A model generated the notes under the pieces. The model was not told where the DNA came from and did not search any database. It was given only the letters and a program-made list of their open reading frames with translations. A program made the position numbers and the translations under genes. DNA of 64,000 bases from positions 186,001 through 250,000 of the forward strand of contig NZ_SLYD01000002.1 of the NCBI RefSeq assembly GCF_004340945.1, written 5' to 3'. Source of the DNA: Sphingomonas sp. PP-F2F-A104-K0414. GTDB taxonomy: Bacteria > Pseudomonadota > Alphaproteobacteria > Sphingomonadales > Sphingomonadaceae. Shown piece by piece: positions 34,175 through 43,211 of the stretch (positions are counted from its first letter, which is position 1; each line of letters opens with the position of its first letter).

Positions 34175-34699
34175 ATGCGCATGGATATCACACAGCTCAT
34201 TCTCGACGAACACGCGCAGCAGCGCGCACTGTTCGCGCAGATCGATTCGATCGACGCCAAGGACACCGAGGCGCTGTCGGCACTCTGGACCCGCCTCAAG
34301 AACCTGCTCGATGCGCATGCCGAGGCGGAGGAGCGCTTCTTCTACCCGCGGCTGATGAAGATCGGCACCGGCGGCAACGACGCCGACTCGGCCGCCGAGG
34401 AAACCGAAGACGCGATCGAGGACCACAACGACATCCGCGACACCGGCGAGGCGGTCGACAAGCACCCAGTCGGTTCGGACGCGTGGTTCGCAGCGGTCGG
34501 CGAGTGCAACAAGGCGAACAGCGATCATCTGGCGGAGGAAGAACGCCAGGGCCTGACCGACTTTCGCAAGCATGCGACGCTGGAAGAGCGGCATGAGCTT
34601 GGCGTGCGGTTCGCGGCGTTCGAGGCGAATCATCTCAACGGGGTGAAGGTCGTCGACAAGGATCCCGAGGCGTATGTGAAGGAGCACGCGCCAAGCTGA
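34175..34699 (+). CDS. Hemerythrin HHE-domain protein
   Basis: A 174-residue four-helix protein with a hemerythrin cation-binding domain. Iron-ligand candidates are His14 (LDEHAQQR), His and Glu in AHAEAEERFFYPRL, His in IEDHNDIRD, and the ANSDHLAEEERQGL segment with His and Glu. Such proteins bind a di-iron centre and are linked to O2, NO or stress handling. A second ATG six bases in (MDITQL) is an equally good start and is favoured if the upstream EcfG-like promoter is real. It is not co-transcribed in any obvious way with thyA. Confidence 0.88.
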   Translation: MRMDITQLILDEHAQQRALFAQIDSIDAKDTEALSALWTRLKNLLDAHAEAEERFFYPRLMKIGTGGNDADSAAEETEDAIEDHNDIRDTGEAVDKHPVGSDAWFAAVGECNKANSDHLAEEERQGLTDFRKHATLEERHELGVRFAAFEANHLNGVKVVDKDPEAYVKEHAPS

Positions 34700-34710
34700 A
34701 CCCCAAACTC

Positions 34711-34818
34711 CACCTCCCCGGCGAAGGCCGGGGCCCAGTTGGAAAGGTGGGAGTGACGGGACGCAGCGCTCCGTTAGCAACGTTTCCCAACTGGACCCCG
34801 GCTTCGGCCGGGGAGGTG
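34711..34818. repeat. Family A paired palindrome (copy 3)
   Basis: CACCTCCCCGGC-GAAG-GCCGGGG then CCCAGTTGG; spacer contains CGCAGCGCTCCGTTAGCAACG; right arm CCCCGGCTTCGGCCGGGG is rearranged in its loop relative to the left. Confidence 0.9.
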
Positions 34819-34883
34819 CTAGGGTAAGGTTCGGGCGTAACCCCGGACTGGAACCCCGCCCTCTGATCCGGCATGACCGCCGC

Positions 34884-35348
34884 ATGATCACCTTCTACCT
34901 CGCCCGCGCTAGCAACGGCGTCATCGGCCGCGACGGGCAACTCCCCTGGCGCCTCCCCGCCGACCTGAAGCGCTTCAAGGCGCTCACGATGGGCAAGCCG
35001 ATGGTGATGGGCCGGAAAACGTTCGAGAGCTTCCCGAGCCCCCTCCCTGGTCGCCGCCACATCGTCCTGACGCGGGGCGACTGGAGTGCTGAGAGCGCGG
35101 ACGTCGCACACTCGGTCGAGGAAGCGCTCGCAATGGCGGGCGACAACGTGGCGGTGATCGGTGGTGCGCAGATTTACGCGCAGTTCCTTCCCCACGCGGA
35201 CCGTATCGAACTGACCGAAGTCCACGCCGCCCCCGAAGGCGACGCGACCGTCCCCGCCTTCGACGGCTGGCAAGAGATCGCCCGCGAATACCAACCCGCG
35301 GAAAACGACCGCCCGGCCTACAGCTTCGTAACGCTAACTCGCCCCTGA
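34884..35348 (+). CDS. folA: Dihydrofolate reductase
   Basis: A 154-residue DHFR reducing dihydrofolate with NADPH. Motifs: ASNGVIGRDGQLPWRLPADLKRFKALTMGKPMVMGRKTFES with the active-site Asp in PADL, LPGRRHIVLTR, and VIGGAQIYAQFLP, ending in YSFVTLTR. The start follows a CCGCCGC stretch without a strong ribosome site. It works with thyA upstream in the dTMP cycle. Confidence 0.96.
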   Translation: MITFYLARASNGVIGRDGQLPWRLPADLKRFKALTMGKPMVMGRKTFESFPSPLPGRRHIVLTRGDWSAESADVAHSVEEALAMAGDNVAVIGGAQIYAQFLPHADRIELTEVHAAPEGDATVPAFDGWQEIAREYQPAENDRPAYSFVTLTRP

Positions 35349-35350
35349 GC

Positions 35351-35406
35351 TGTTCTCCCGCGAAGGCGGGAGCCCAGACTGGACTCCCGCCTTTGCGGGA
35401 GAACAA
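35351..35406. repeat. Family B palindrome (copy 3)
   Basis: TGTTCTCCCGC-GAAG-GCGGGAG, CCCAGACTGGAC, inverted arm ending GCGGGAGAACAA. Between folA and ribF. Confidence 0.92.
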
Positions 35407-35473
35407 CGAGGCGCAGCAGCCAACCGCACGGAAGGACTATCGCCTTTCGCGACGGCTGGTTACTGACCCGCGC

Positions 35474-36397
35474 ATGCAACGTCTCGACGGCGGTGCGGTG
35501 CTCCCGTCGTATCTGGCGAACGGGATCGTCGCGCTGGGGAATTTCGATGGATTTCACCTCGGTCACCAGGCGGTGGTCGCGAGCGCGGTCGCCTGGGCGC
35601 GTGCCGAGGGGCGCCCGGCGCTGGTGGCGACGTTCGATCCGCATCCGGTCCGCCATTTCCGCCCCGATACCGCGCCGTTCCGCCTGACCACACTCGATCA
35701 GCGCCAGCAGCTTTTCAAGAAGGCCGGCGCCGATGCGATGGTCGTGTTCAATTTCGACGGCGATCTTGCCGCGCTGACCGCCGAGCGCTTCATCACCGAG
35801 CGGCTCGAACGCAATCTGCGCGTCGCCGGCGTCGTCACCGGCGAGGACTTCACCTTTGGCAAGGGCAAGGCCGGCACGGTCCGCACGCTTGCCTCGCGTG
35901 GGCCCGCGCACGGATTTCGCGCGGAAACGGTGAGCGCGATCGAACTGGAAGGCGAGACCGTCTCCTCTACCCGCATCCGCGAGGCACTGCGCGCTGGCGA
36001 CATGGCCACCGCCACCCGCCTGTTGACGCGTCCGTTCGCGATCCAGGGTTTCGTCCAGCACGGCGACAAGGTCGGTCGCACGATCGGCTATCCGACCGCC
36101 AATCTCGACATGGGCAATTACCTGCGCCCCGCCTACGGGATCTACGCGGTGACCGGGCGGCTGGAGGACGGTCGCGTGCTCAAGGGCGCCGCCAACCTCG
36201 GCATCCGCCCGAGCTTCGATCCGCCCAAAGAACTGCTCGAGCCGCATTTCTTCGATTTCGGCGAAGACCTGTACGGCCAGCGGATCGAGGTTTCGCTGAT
36301 CGAGTATCTCCGCCCCGAGGCCAAGTTCGCCAACCTCAATGCGCTCATCACGCAGATGGACGCCGACTGCGCGCGCGCGCGGACGATCCTGGCATAA
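35474..36397 (+). CDS. ribF: Bifunctional riboflavin kinase / FAD synthetase
   Basis: A 307-residue RibF that phosphorylates riboflavin to FMN and adenylates it to FAD. The N-terminal nucleotidyltransferase domain has GNFDGFHLGHQAVV and FDPHPVRHFRP, then GEDFTFGKGKAG and SSTRIREAL; the C-terminal kinase domain has GRTIGYPTANLDM and GIYAVTGRL. Start at 35474 (MQRLDGG) fits the family; an open extension upstream runs into a family B palindrome and is rejected. It precedes ileS and lspA, the usual ribF-ileS-lspA order. Confidence 0.96.
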   Translation: MQRLDGGAVLPSYLANGIVALGNFDGFHLGHQAVVASAVAWARAEGRPALVATFDPHPVRHFRPDTAPFRLTTLDQRQQLFKKAGADAMVVFNFDGDLAALTAERFITERLERNLRVAGVVTGEDFTFGKGKAGTVRTLASRGPAHGFRAETVSAIELEGETVSSTRIREALRAGDMATATRLLTRPFAIQGFVQHGDKVGRTIGYPTANLDMGNYLRPAYGIYAVTGRLEDGRVLKGAANLGIRPSFDPPKELLEPHFFDFGEDLYGQRIEVSLIEYLRPEAKFANLNALITQMDADCARARTILA

Positions 36398-36465
36398 CCG
36401 CGCCCCTCGCCGCGAGGGAGAGGGATGGCAACGTGAGCCGCTACCGGCTACAGCCCGGCCCACTT

Positions 36466-39376
36466 ATGACCGATACTCCTGCGCCCGCCCGCGATTACCG
36501 CGATACCGTCTTCCTGCCGAAGACCGACTTCCCGATGAAGGCGGGTCTCGCCGCGAAGGAACCGGCGATCCTCAAGCGCTGGGCCAAGCTCGGCATCTAC
36601 GACCGGTTGCGTGAACAGCGGCTCGGGCGCGAGCGGTTCATCCTGCACGATGGTCCGCCGTATGCGAACGGCGACATCCACATGGGCCACGCGATGAACA
36701 AGGTCCTGAAGGACATCATCGTCCGCTCGCAGTCGCTGATGGGGAAGGACGCGCCGTACGTCCCCGGCTGGGACTGCCACGGCCTGCCGATCGAGTGGAA
36801 GGTCGAGGAAGCGTATCGCGCGAAGAAGCTCAACAAGGACGACGTCCCCGTCGACCAGTTCCGCGCCGAATGCCGCGCCTATGCCGAGAAATGGGTCGCC
36901 GTGCAGAAGGCCGAGTTCGAGCGGCTCGGCGTGATGGGCGACTGGGCCGACCCGTATCTGACGATGAAGTACGACGCCGAAGCCGCCATCGTCGGCGAGC
37001 TGCTCAAGTTCGCCGAGAGCGGCCAGCTGTACCGCGGCGCCAAGCCGGTGATGTGGTCGCCGGTCGAAAAGACCGCGCTCGCCGAGGCCGAGGTCGAGTA
37101 TGAGGACATCGTCTCCACGCAGATCGACGTCGCGTTCGAGATCGTGGACGCGCCTAATGCGCCCGAATTGGTCGGCGCTTTTGCGGTGATCTGGACGACC
37201 ACGCCGTGGACGATCCCGGTGAACCAGGCGCTGAGCCATGGGCCTGAGATCGAGTATGCCGTGTGCAAAGTCACCATCAGTGGCTCGTTAGTTGGCAACG
37301 TGGACGAGAACCTCGAACCACGGGTGATAGAAGCACAGCGATCACATCCTTGGCGGAACGTTGATCGCGTTATCGTCGCACAACCTCTCGTTCAGATGCT
37401 CCAAGAGCGCGCCAGAACAAACGATTTTTCAGTTTCGTTGGACGTTGAATCGATCATCCAGGGTTCGCAACTCGAAGGCGCAACCGCACGCCACCCAATG
37501 CACGCACTCGGCGGGTTCTTCGCGAAGCCACGCCCCTTCCTCCCCGGCGAGTTCGTCACGACCGACGCGGGCACCGGGCTCGTCCACATGGCGCCGGACC
37601 ACGGCGAGGACGATTTCGAACTCTGCAAGCAATACGGCATCGACCCGGTCTTCGCGATCGACGGCGCCGGGATGTACCGCGCCGACTGGGCATGGCTCGG
37701 CGGCCAGGGCAGCGTCATCAACAAGAAGTTCGTGAGCGCCGACGGCCCGATCTGCACCGACCTGCGCGAGGCCGGCGCGTTGCTCGCGGCGAGCGACGAC
37801 TTCAAGCACAGCTACCCGCATTCGTGGCGCTCAAAGGCGAAAGTGATCTTCCGCGCGACTCCGCAATGGTTCATCCCGATGGACTCGTCTTCCGCTCCCT
37901 CTCCCCGCAGGGGAGAGGGAGCCAGAAGCTGGCAACGGCGCCACTCTCCGCGAGATCGCCCTCGACGCGATCGCCGCGACCACCTGGATCCCCGCGCGCG
38001 CCGAAAACCGGATCACGTCGATGGTCCAGGGCCGCCCCGACTGGGTCATCTCGCGCCAGCGCGCCTGGGGCGTGCCGATCGCGCTGTTCGTGAACCGCGC
38101 CACCGGCCAGTACCTCAACGACCCCGCGGTCAACGCGCGCATCGTCCAAGCCTTCCGCGAGAACGGCGCCGACGCGTGGTACGCCGACGGCCACCAAGCG
38201 CTGCTCGGCCCCGACTACGACCTCGCCGATTACGAGGTCGTGAAGGATATCCTCGACGTCTGGTTCGATTCCGGCTGCACACACGTCTTCACCGTCGAAG
38301 CGCGCTACGGCGAAGGTACGCGGGCCAATCTCTATCTCGAAGGTTCGGACCAGCATCGCGGCTGGTTCCAGTCGTCGCTGCTCGAAAGCTGCGGCACGCG
38401 CGGTCGCGCACCCTATGACGCGGTCCTGACGCACGGCTTCGCGCTCGACGGCCAGGGGCGGAAGATGTCGAAGTCGCTCGGCAACGTCGTCGATCCGCTC
38501 AAGATCATCGGCGAGTCCGGCGCGGACATTCTCCGCATGTGGGTCGCCTCGACCGACTATTTCGACGACGTGAAGATCGGCAAGGAAGTGCTCGCCACCG
38601 CCTCCGACGCGTATCGGAAGCTGCGCAACACGTTCCGCTACATGCTCGGCGCGCTCGAAGACTTCGACGAGTCGGAGCGCGTCGCGGTGTCCGACATGCC
38701 CGAGCTGGAGCGCTACGTGCTTCACCGCCTCGGCATGATCGACACCGAACTGCGCCAGGCCGCCGAAGCATACGAGTTCAACCGCTACACGCGCCTGCTG
38801 ACCGACTTCGCGAACGAGGATCTGTCCGCGTTCTTCTTCGATATCCGCAAGGATTCGCTCTATTGCGACGCGGGCGACGACATCAAGCGCCGGTCGTACC
38901 GCACTGTTCTCGACGTGCTGTTCCACGCGCTGGTCCGGTATGCCGCGCCGGTGCTGTGCTTCACCGCCGAGGAAGTGTGGCAATCGCGCTTCCCCAACGA
39001 CGATAGCTCGGTACACTACCTCGAATGGCCGTCGCTGCCTGAGGTGGAGGATGGCGTTGTTATCGGGAAAAAGTGGACGCAGATCCGTGCGCTGCGCGAA
39101 ACCGTTACCGAAGCAATCGAACCGATGCGTCGCGAAAAGACTGTTCGCTCAAGCTTAGAGGCAGAAGTGACAATTCGATCGGTCTCGCCTCTTGCGCCGA
39201 ATGAAGCAGCGGAGTTAGCCGAGGCGTTCATCGTCGCGAAGGTTACGCCGGGCGACGATGTCACCGTGACGCGCACCGACTTCCACAAGTGCGGCCGCTG
39301 CTGGCGTCACCTCCCCGAGGTTAAGGTCGATGGCAACCTGTGCGATCGTTGCGAAGAGGTGGTGGCCGATGCGTAA
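36466..39376 (+). CDS. ileS: Isoleucyl-tRNA synthetase, interrupted by a one-base frameshift
   Basis: Class I IleRS of about 970 residues. HIGH motif is DGPPYANGDIHMGHA, KMSKS is GRKMSKSLGN, and the C-terminal zinc site reads CGRCWRHLPEVKVDGNLCDRC. The frame breaks at about 37884: the first part runs to FIPMD and then into an unrelated SSSAPSP frame, while the continuation is one frame over. Removing one T in GACTCGTC (37882-37889) restores RLPLPLPAGEREPEAGNGATLREIAL. A perfect family E hairpin lies directly downstream. ileS is essential and no second copy is in view, so a sequence error or recoding is more likely than a dead gene. The start at 36466 fits the family; GTG at 36433 has the better ribosome site. 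Confidence 0.9.
37894..37922. repeat. Family E hairpin inside ileS
   Basis: Perfect palindrome GCTCCCTCTCCCC-GCA-GGGGAGAGGGAGC (13-bp stem, 3-base loop), a single arm of family E. It lies 5-10 bases after the frameshift site. Confidence 0.93.
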
Positions 39377-39872
39377 CCTCCCCAAGGCTGGGTTCGGGGC
39401 GGCGATCGCGCTGTTCCTTGCAGACCAGCTCAGCAAATGGGCGGTGACCAAGCCGCTCGGGATCGACTCGCTCGGCGACTCGCAGACGATCACCTCGTTC
39501 TTCGACCTCCGCTTCGTCCCCAATATCGGCATCTCGCTCGGGCTGCTCCCCGCCGACGGCCACCTGACCCGCTGGGCGCTGGTGCTGCTGACCGGTGCGA
39601 TCGCGGTCGGCGTCGCGGTGTGGATGACGCGCGAGAAGAACCCCGCCGATCAGGTCGCGCTCGGCTTCGTGCTGGGCGGGGCGATCGGCAATATCCTCGA
39701 CCGGATCCGGCTCGGCTACGTCGTGGATTTCTGCGACTTGCATATCGGCGAGTGGCGTCCGTTTTTGGTCTTCAATGTCGCCGATGCAGCGATTACTGTC
39801 GGCGTGCTCGTCCTGCTTGTTCGGGCGCTGCTCGTGCGCGAGAAGCCCCCTGTGGAGAATTCCCATGCGTAA
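39369..39872 (+). CDS. lspA: Lipoprotein signal peptidase (signal peptidase II)
   Basis: A 167-residue inner-membrane aspartyl protease that cleaves prolipoproteins. Four membrane segments; catalytic Asp111 in GNILDRIRLGYVVDF and Asp139 in FNVADAAI. The N-terminal LADQLSKW motif is typical. The start overlaps the ileS 3' end by eight bases (ATGCGTAA). Its own end overlaps the next gene by the same eight bases. The downstream product is itself a lipoprotein and thus a substrate. Confidence 0.96.
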   Translation: MRNLPKAGFGAAIALFLADQLSKWAVTKPLGIDSLGDSQTITSFFDLRFVPNIGISLGLLPADGHLTRWALVLLTGAIAVGVAVWMTREKNPADQVALGFVLGGAIGNILDRIRLGYVVDFCDLHIGEWRPFLVFNVADAAITVGVLVLLVRALLVREKPPVENSHA

Positions 39873-40281
39873 GTTTGTGCCCCTGGCTGCCGGTATGGCG
39901 AGCGTCGTTGTCCTCCTGTCCGGCTGTGCGACGAGCAAGAGCCTCGATCGCGCGCGTCCCGACGAGTTCGCGGTGGCCCGCCAGGCGCCGCTCGTGATCC
40001 CGCCCGACTTCGCACTCGTCCCGCCGCAGCCCGGCGCCGCCCGCCCGCAGGATACCGCGGCCAACGCACAAACGCTCGACGCGCTGTTCGGCGGGACTGC
40101 TGCACGCAGCGCGGCCGAGACTGGCGTGCTGAACGACGCGGGTGCGGACAGCGATGACCCCGGCATCCGTTCCAGCGCTGGCGATCCCGGCACGACGGTG
40201 GTCGACAAGGGCTCGACCACGCGCGACATCGTCGCGGCGCCAGAGGGCGATGGCCAGGACGCGCGTACGACCGCGAACTGA
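39865..40281 (+). CDS. DUF3035 family lipoprotein
   Basis: A 138-residue lipoprotein: signal peptide ending LLSGC (Cys20), then the DUF3035 core RPDEFAVARQAPLVIPPDFALVPPQPGAARPQD, and a disordered C-terminus. The family is common in alphaproteobacteria next to lspA and of unknown function, likely in the outer or inner membrane leaflet. It is coupled to lspA by an eight-base overlap and ends at a strong terminator. Confidence 0.88.
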   Translation: MRKFVPLAAGMASVVVLLSGCATSKSLDRARPDEFAVARQAPLVIPPDFALVPPQPGAARPQDTAANAQTLDALFGGTAARSAAETGVLNDAGADSDDPGIRSSAGDPGTTVVDKGSTTRDIVAAPEGDGQDARTTAN

Positions 40282-40301
40282 TCGCGTTTCAGCGGCTGAC
40301 G

Positions 40302-40336
40302 AAAAAGGGCGGCCCCTCGCGGGGCCGCCCTTTTTC
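40302..40336. terminator. Strong bidirectional rho-independent terminator
   Basis: AAAAAGGGCGGCCCC-TCGC-GGGGCCGCCCTTTTT, a perfect 15-bp symmetric stem with A and T runs on both sides, 20 bases after the DUF3035 gene. It can also serve the convergent porin gene. Confidence 0.95.
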
Positions 40337-40419
40337 GTGTCTGGTTGGTGCCGTGGCAAAGTCCGAAGCGGACCATGATTTCATGATCTCACGATCCGTG
40401 CCCGCACCCGCCCCTAAAT

Positions 40420-40505
40420 CCGTCATCCCAGCGAAAGCTGGGATCTCACCGTAGGGCGAACGTCGCCCGCCTCGAGGGATACCCCAGCTTTCGCTGGGGT
40501 GACGG
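40420..40505. repeat. Family C paired palindrome (copy 2)
   Basis: CGTCATCCCAGC-GAAA-GCTGGGAT then CTC, inverted arm CCCCAGCTTTCGCTGGGGTGACG. With the terminator it accounts for most of the 344-base gap between the DUF3035 and porin genes; nothing else is visible. Confidence 0.9.
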
Positions 40506-40625
40506 CTTGGGAATTGGGGAACGAAGTAGCCCCGGCAAGAATAACCTCGGCACGCCCCTCACCCATCACCACCTCCCCTTTCCAGATAGGAAAGGGAAAG
40601 CAGGAAGGGCGAGGACGGCGCTAGA

Positions 40626-41483
40626 TCAGAACGCCGCGGTCAGCGAGACCAGGACCTTGCCGTTTGCGATCGAGCCGTTGCCGTCCTGACCCCGACTGAA
40701 GCTTGGCTGGAGATACGCCGACTCGCCCTTGCCGATGTCGGTGTCGACATACGCAACACCCAGCGTCAGCGGGGTCGTCGGGATCACATAGTCCGCGCCG
40801 AGCAGCCAGTCGAAATACTCGCCGGTCGGCGACACGCTGGTCGCGAACGGCCCGAGGCCCTTGTTGCCGCGCGAATAGCCGATATGGCCCTTCACGGTCA
40901 GCCCGGTGTTCGGGATCCCGCTGCTGACGTCGCCCCAGAGATAGAGATTGTCGTCCTTCGCATTGACGCGGTCGTAGACGCCGTTCGCGGCCGATGTGCC
41001 GTTGGTATACCAGGGCCCCAGCGCCTGCTGCTTGGGCGCGTAGGCGACGCCGGCGGTGAGGGCGACGGGGCCGGCGGTGCCCGACAGCTTGGCATAGGGC
41101 TCGATGAAGTCGGTGTTGTCGAAGCCGCTCGGGTACATGTACCAGGTCGCGCCGACGTCGAGCGTACCGCCGCCACCGACCGGGACCTTGTAGCCCGCGA
41201 TCAGATCGAGCTCCATGTTGGCGCCGCCGAACGTGCCCCAGCCCGCGAGGTTCGAGCCCCAGGTGCCGATATACAGGCCGCTCTTGTGCGCGATGGTGAT
41301 GCCACCCTGGACGGCGAGGTTCTCGTCCGACTGCGACACGCCGCGAAAGCGGTAATCGCTGACGAGCCCGACCGAGCCGGAGACCGTGACCTCCTTGGGT
41401 GGTGCGGTAGCCTCGTCCTGAGCGAACGCTGGCGTAGCGGCAGCCAATGCGATGCCGCCGAGAAGAATAGTGGTGAAGCGCAT
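40626..41483 (-). CDS. TorF-family putative outer membrane porin
   Basis: A 285-residue beta-barrel protein with signal peptide cut at AFA-QDE (residue 22). The mature start VTVSGSVGLVSDYRFRGVSQSDENLAVQGGITIAHKSGLYIGTWGSN is the hallmark of the TorF / gcw_chp family of sphingomonads and other proteobacteria. Alternating strand pattern follows and the C-terminal residue is Phe, as needed for barrel assembly. Substrate is unknown. AAAGGGAAA lies upstream of the start. Confidence 0.9.
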   Translation of the reverse strand: MRFTTILLGGIALAAATPAFAQDEATAPPKEVTVSGSVGLVSDYRFRGVSQSDENLAVQGGITIAHKSGLYIGTWGSNLAGWGTFGGANMELDLIAGYKVPVGGGGTLDVGATWYMYPSGFDNTDFIEPYAKLSGTAGPVALTAGVAYAPKQQALGPWYTNGTSAANGVYDRVNAKDDNLYLWGDVSSGIPNTGLTVKGHIGYSRGNKGLGPFATSVSPTGEYFDWLLGADYVIPTTPLTLGVAYVDTDIGKGESAYLQPSFSRGQDGNGSIANGKVLVSLTAAF

Positions 41484-41749
41484 CGTTTCCCTTTCGATAC
41501 TGGAAAGTCGATGTCCCCGCCTGCAACCGCGGACGCCGCATCTATCAAGGCATTAGCCTCCGAGTGCGGTCTTTCCTGCGGTGACGAATGTGTGACAGTC
41601 CATGGTGCGACGCACAAGCGAATCTTGCGTACAATCCGGGTTTGACGCCACACATGTTGCGCAACAGACACACCAAATCTATCCGAGGGGCAGCGACAAG
41701 ACTGAGTTTCAACCGCCGGGAGGGCGCCGGAGACGTCGGGGCGACGCGA
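41484..41749. other. Upstream region of the porin gene
   Basis: Non-coding as far as I can see. It is less GC-rich around 41590-41710 (runs such as CACACATGTTGCGCAACAGACACACC), which suits a promoter for the porin on the minus strand, but no defined motif stands out. TGTTGCGCAACA at 41654-41665 is a perfect 12-base palindrome. Confidence 0.5.
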
Positions 41750-41926
41750 TCAGGTCAGAATGACGATGGCGACGCCCGCGACCGACAGGATGACGCTCAG
41801 TATCACCAGCCACCGGACCTCCGGCGCGTCTCGCGATGAACTGGCGCGGTGCACCGCGGTGAGCAGCAGCCCCGTACTCACCAGAACAATGAGGCTGCCC
41901 AACAGATCGCCTTGAGTCTCCGTCAT
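41750..41926 (-). CDS. Small membrane protein, 58 residues
   Basis: A short minus-strand frame: MTETQGDLLGSLIVLVST at the start, a second hydrophobic stretch VRWLVILSVILSVAGVAIVIL at the end. Two membrane segments joined by a short polar, charged loop (HRASSSRDAPE) give a hairpin protein. The codon pattern is GC-rich at third positions and the hydrophobic design is clear, both arguing for a real gene; the ribosome site (GGGACGAG) is weak. No family recognised. Confidence 0.55.
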   Translation of the reverse strand: MTETQGDLLGSLIVLVSTGLLLTAVHRASSSRDAPEVRWLVILSVILSVAGVAIVILT

Positions 41927-42014
41927 CACTCGTCCCGTCGGCTGGCCTGCGAATAGGGTAGTGACGCGGCCCTATCGGGGTGATGACGCGGCGATGAAAA
42001 CTGCGGACGGACCG

Positions 42015-43211
42015 TTAGCCGCGCACTCGCCGAAAGGCGTCTAACCCCGCTTCGAGATCGGCGATCAGGTCGGCGGGGTCCTCCAGGCCAATCTGGAGGC
42101 GCACCATCGGGCCGGCGGCGTCGCGCTTGGTGACGCTGCGATGGCGGTGCGGGTCGGCGGGGATGGCGAGGCTTTCGAAACCGCCCCAGCTATAGCCTAT
42201 GCCGAACAACTGGAGTGTATCGATCAGGGCGGCGCGCGATGCCTCGTCGCCGCCGTTGAGGACGAACGAGAACAGGCCGCTAGAGCCCTTGAAGTCGCGG
42301 ACGAACAGGTCGTGGCCGGGGCAATCGGGAAGTGCTGGATGGAGGACCTGTGCGACTTCGGGCCGCGATTGCAGCCACTTGGCGATGGTGAGCGCGCTCG
42401 ACTGGTGCTGCGCGAGGCGGACCGCCATCGTGCGCAAGCCGCGGCTGCCGAGCCAGCAATCGTCGGGGCTAGCGACCTGGCCGAGTTGGAAACTCGTCTC
42501 GCGCAGTTTCTTGAAATGGCCAGGCGCCGCGGTGACCGAGCCGAGCATGACGTCCGAATGGCCGACGACGTACTTCGTGCCGGCGAGGATCGTCAGGTCG
42601 ACGCCGCGCTCGATCGCGGGGAAGAACAGCGGGGTTGCCCAGGTGTTGTCGAGCAGCGTCGTCACCCCCCTCGCCTTCGCGGCGGCGACGATCGCGGGCA
42701 CGTCCTGCACTTCGAAGCTCAGCGAGCCGGGGCTTTCCATGAAGATCGCCCGCGTGTTCTCGCCGATCAGGTCGGCGATGCCCGCGCCGATCATCGGGTC
42801 GTAATAGCGCGTGGTGATCCCGAACCGCTTGAGCAACCCGCCCGCCATGCCGCGCGTCGGGTCGTAGGCGCTGTCGACGAGCAGCAGTTCGTCGCCGGGG
42901 GACAGCACCGACAGCAACGCCGCCGCGATCGCCGCGACGCCCGAGCAATAAAGGAACGTCCCCTCAGCGCCGGGCTCGAGCGAGGTCAGTGCATCGGCGA
43001 GGCTCCACTGCGTTGGCGTGCCTTTTCGCCCGTAGAACAGACGGTGATGCGTGTCTTTGGTGGCGCTTTCGCGGAGGTGGCCGACGGAATCGTAGAGGAT
43101 CGTCGAGGCGCGCCAGACCGGCGGGCTTACGATGCCCTGCGTCCATTCCTTGCGACGGCCGGCGAGAACGACCTTGGTCGCGTCGCCGACCGGCTTATTC
43201 GTGTCGCTCAT
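42015..43211 (-). CDS. metC: Cystathionine beta-lyase
   Basis: A 398-residue fold-type I PLP enzyme of the Cys/Met metabolism family. It would cleave cystathionine to homocysteine, pyruvate and ammonia. PLP-binding Lys213 lies in TILAGTKYVVGHSD; other motifs are YGRKGTPTQWSLADALTSLEPG and LLDNTWATPLFF. The YxR motif contacting PLP phosphate is YGRKGTPT. Sequence details (VTTLLDNTWATPLFFPAIERGVDL) favour cystathionine beta-lyase over gamma-synthase. It starts within the stop of sseA, so the two sulphur genes are coupled. Confidence 0.92.
   Translation of the reverse strand: MSDTNKPVGDATKVVLAGRRKEWTQGIVSPPVWRASTILYDSVGHLRESATKDTHHRLFYGRKGTPTQWSLADALTSLEPGAEGTFLYCSGVAAIAAALLSVLSPGDELLLVDSAYDPTRGMAGGLLKRFGITTRYYDPMIGAGIADLIGENTRAIFMESPGSLSFEVQDVPAIVAAAKARGVTTLLDNTWATPLFFPAIERGVDLTILAGTKYVVGHSDVMLGSVTAAPGHFKKLRETSFQLGQVASPDDCWLGSRGLRTMAVRLAQHQSSALTIAKWLQSRPEVAQVLHPALPDCPGHDLFVRDFKGSSGLFSFVLNGGDEASRAALIDTLQLFGIGYSWGGFESLAIPADPHRHRSVTKRDAAGPMVRLQIGLEDPADLIADLEAGLDAFRRVRG

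Noticed and set aside
38021..39376. Second half of ileS as a separate gene
   Set aside because: It begins mid-domain (MVQGRPDWVISRQRAWG) and supplies the KMSKS and zinc motifs missing from the first half, so it is the continuation after a frameshift.
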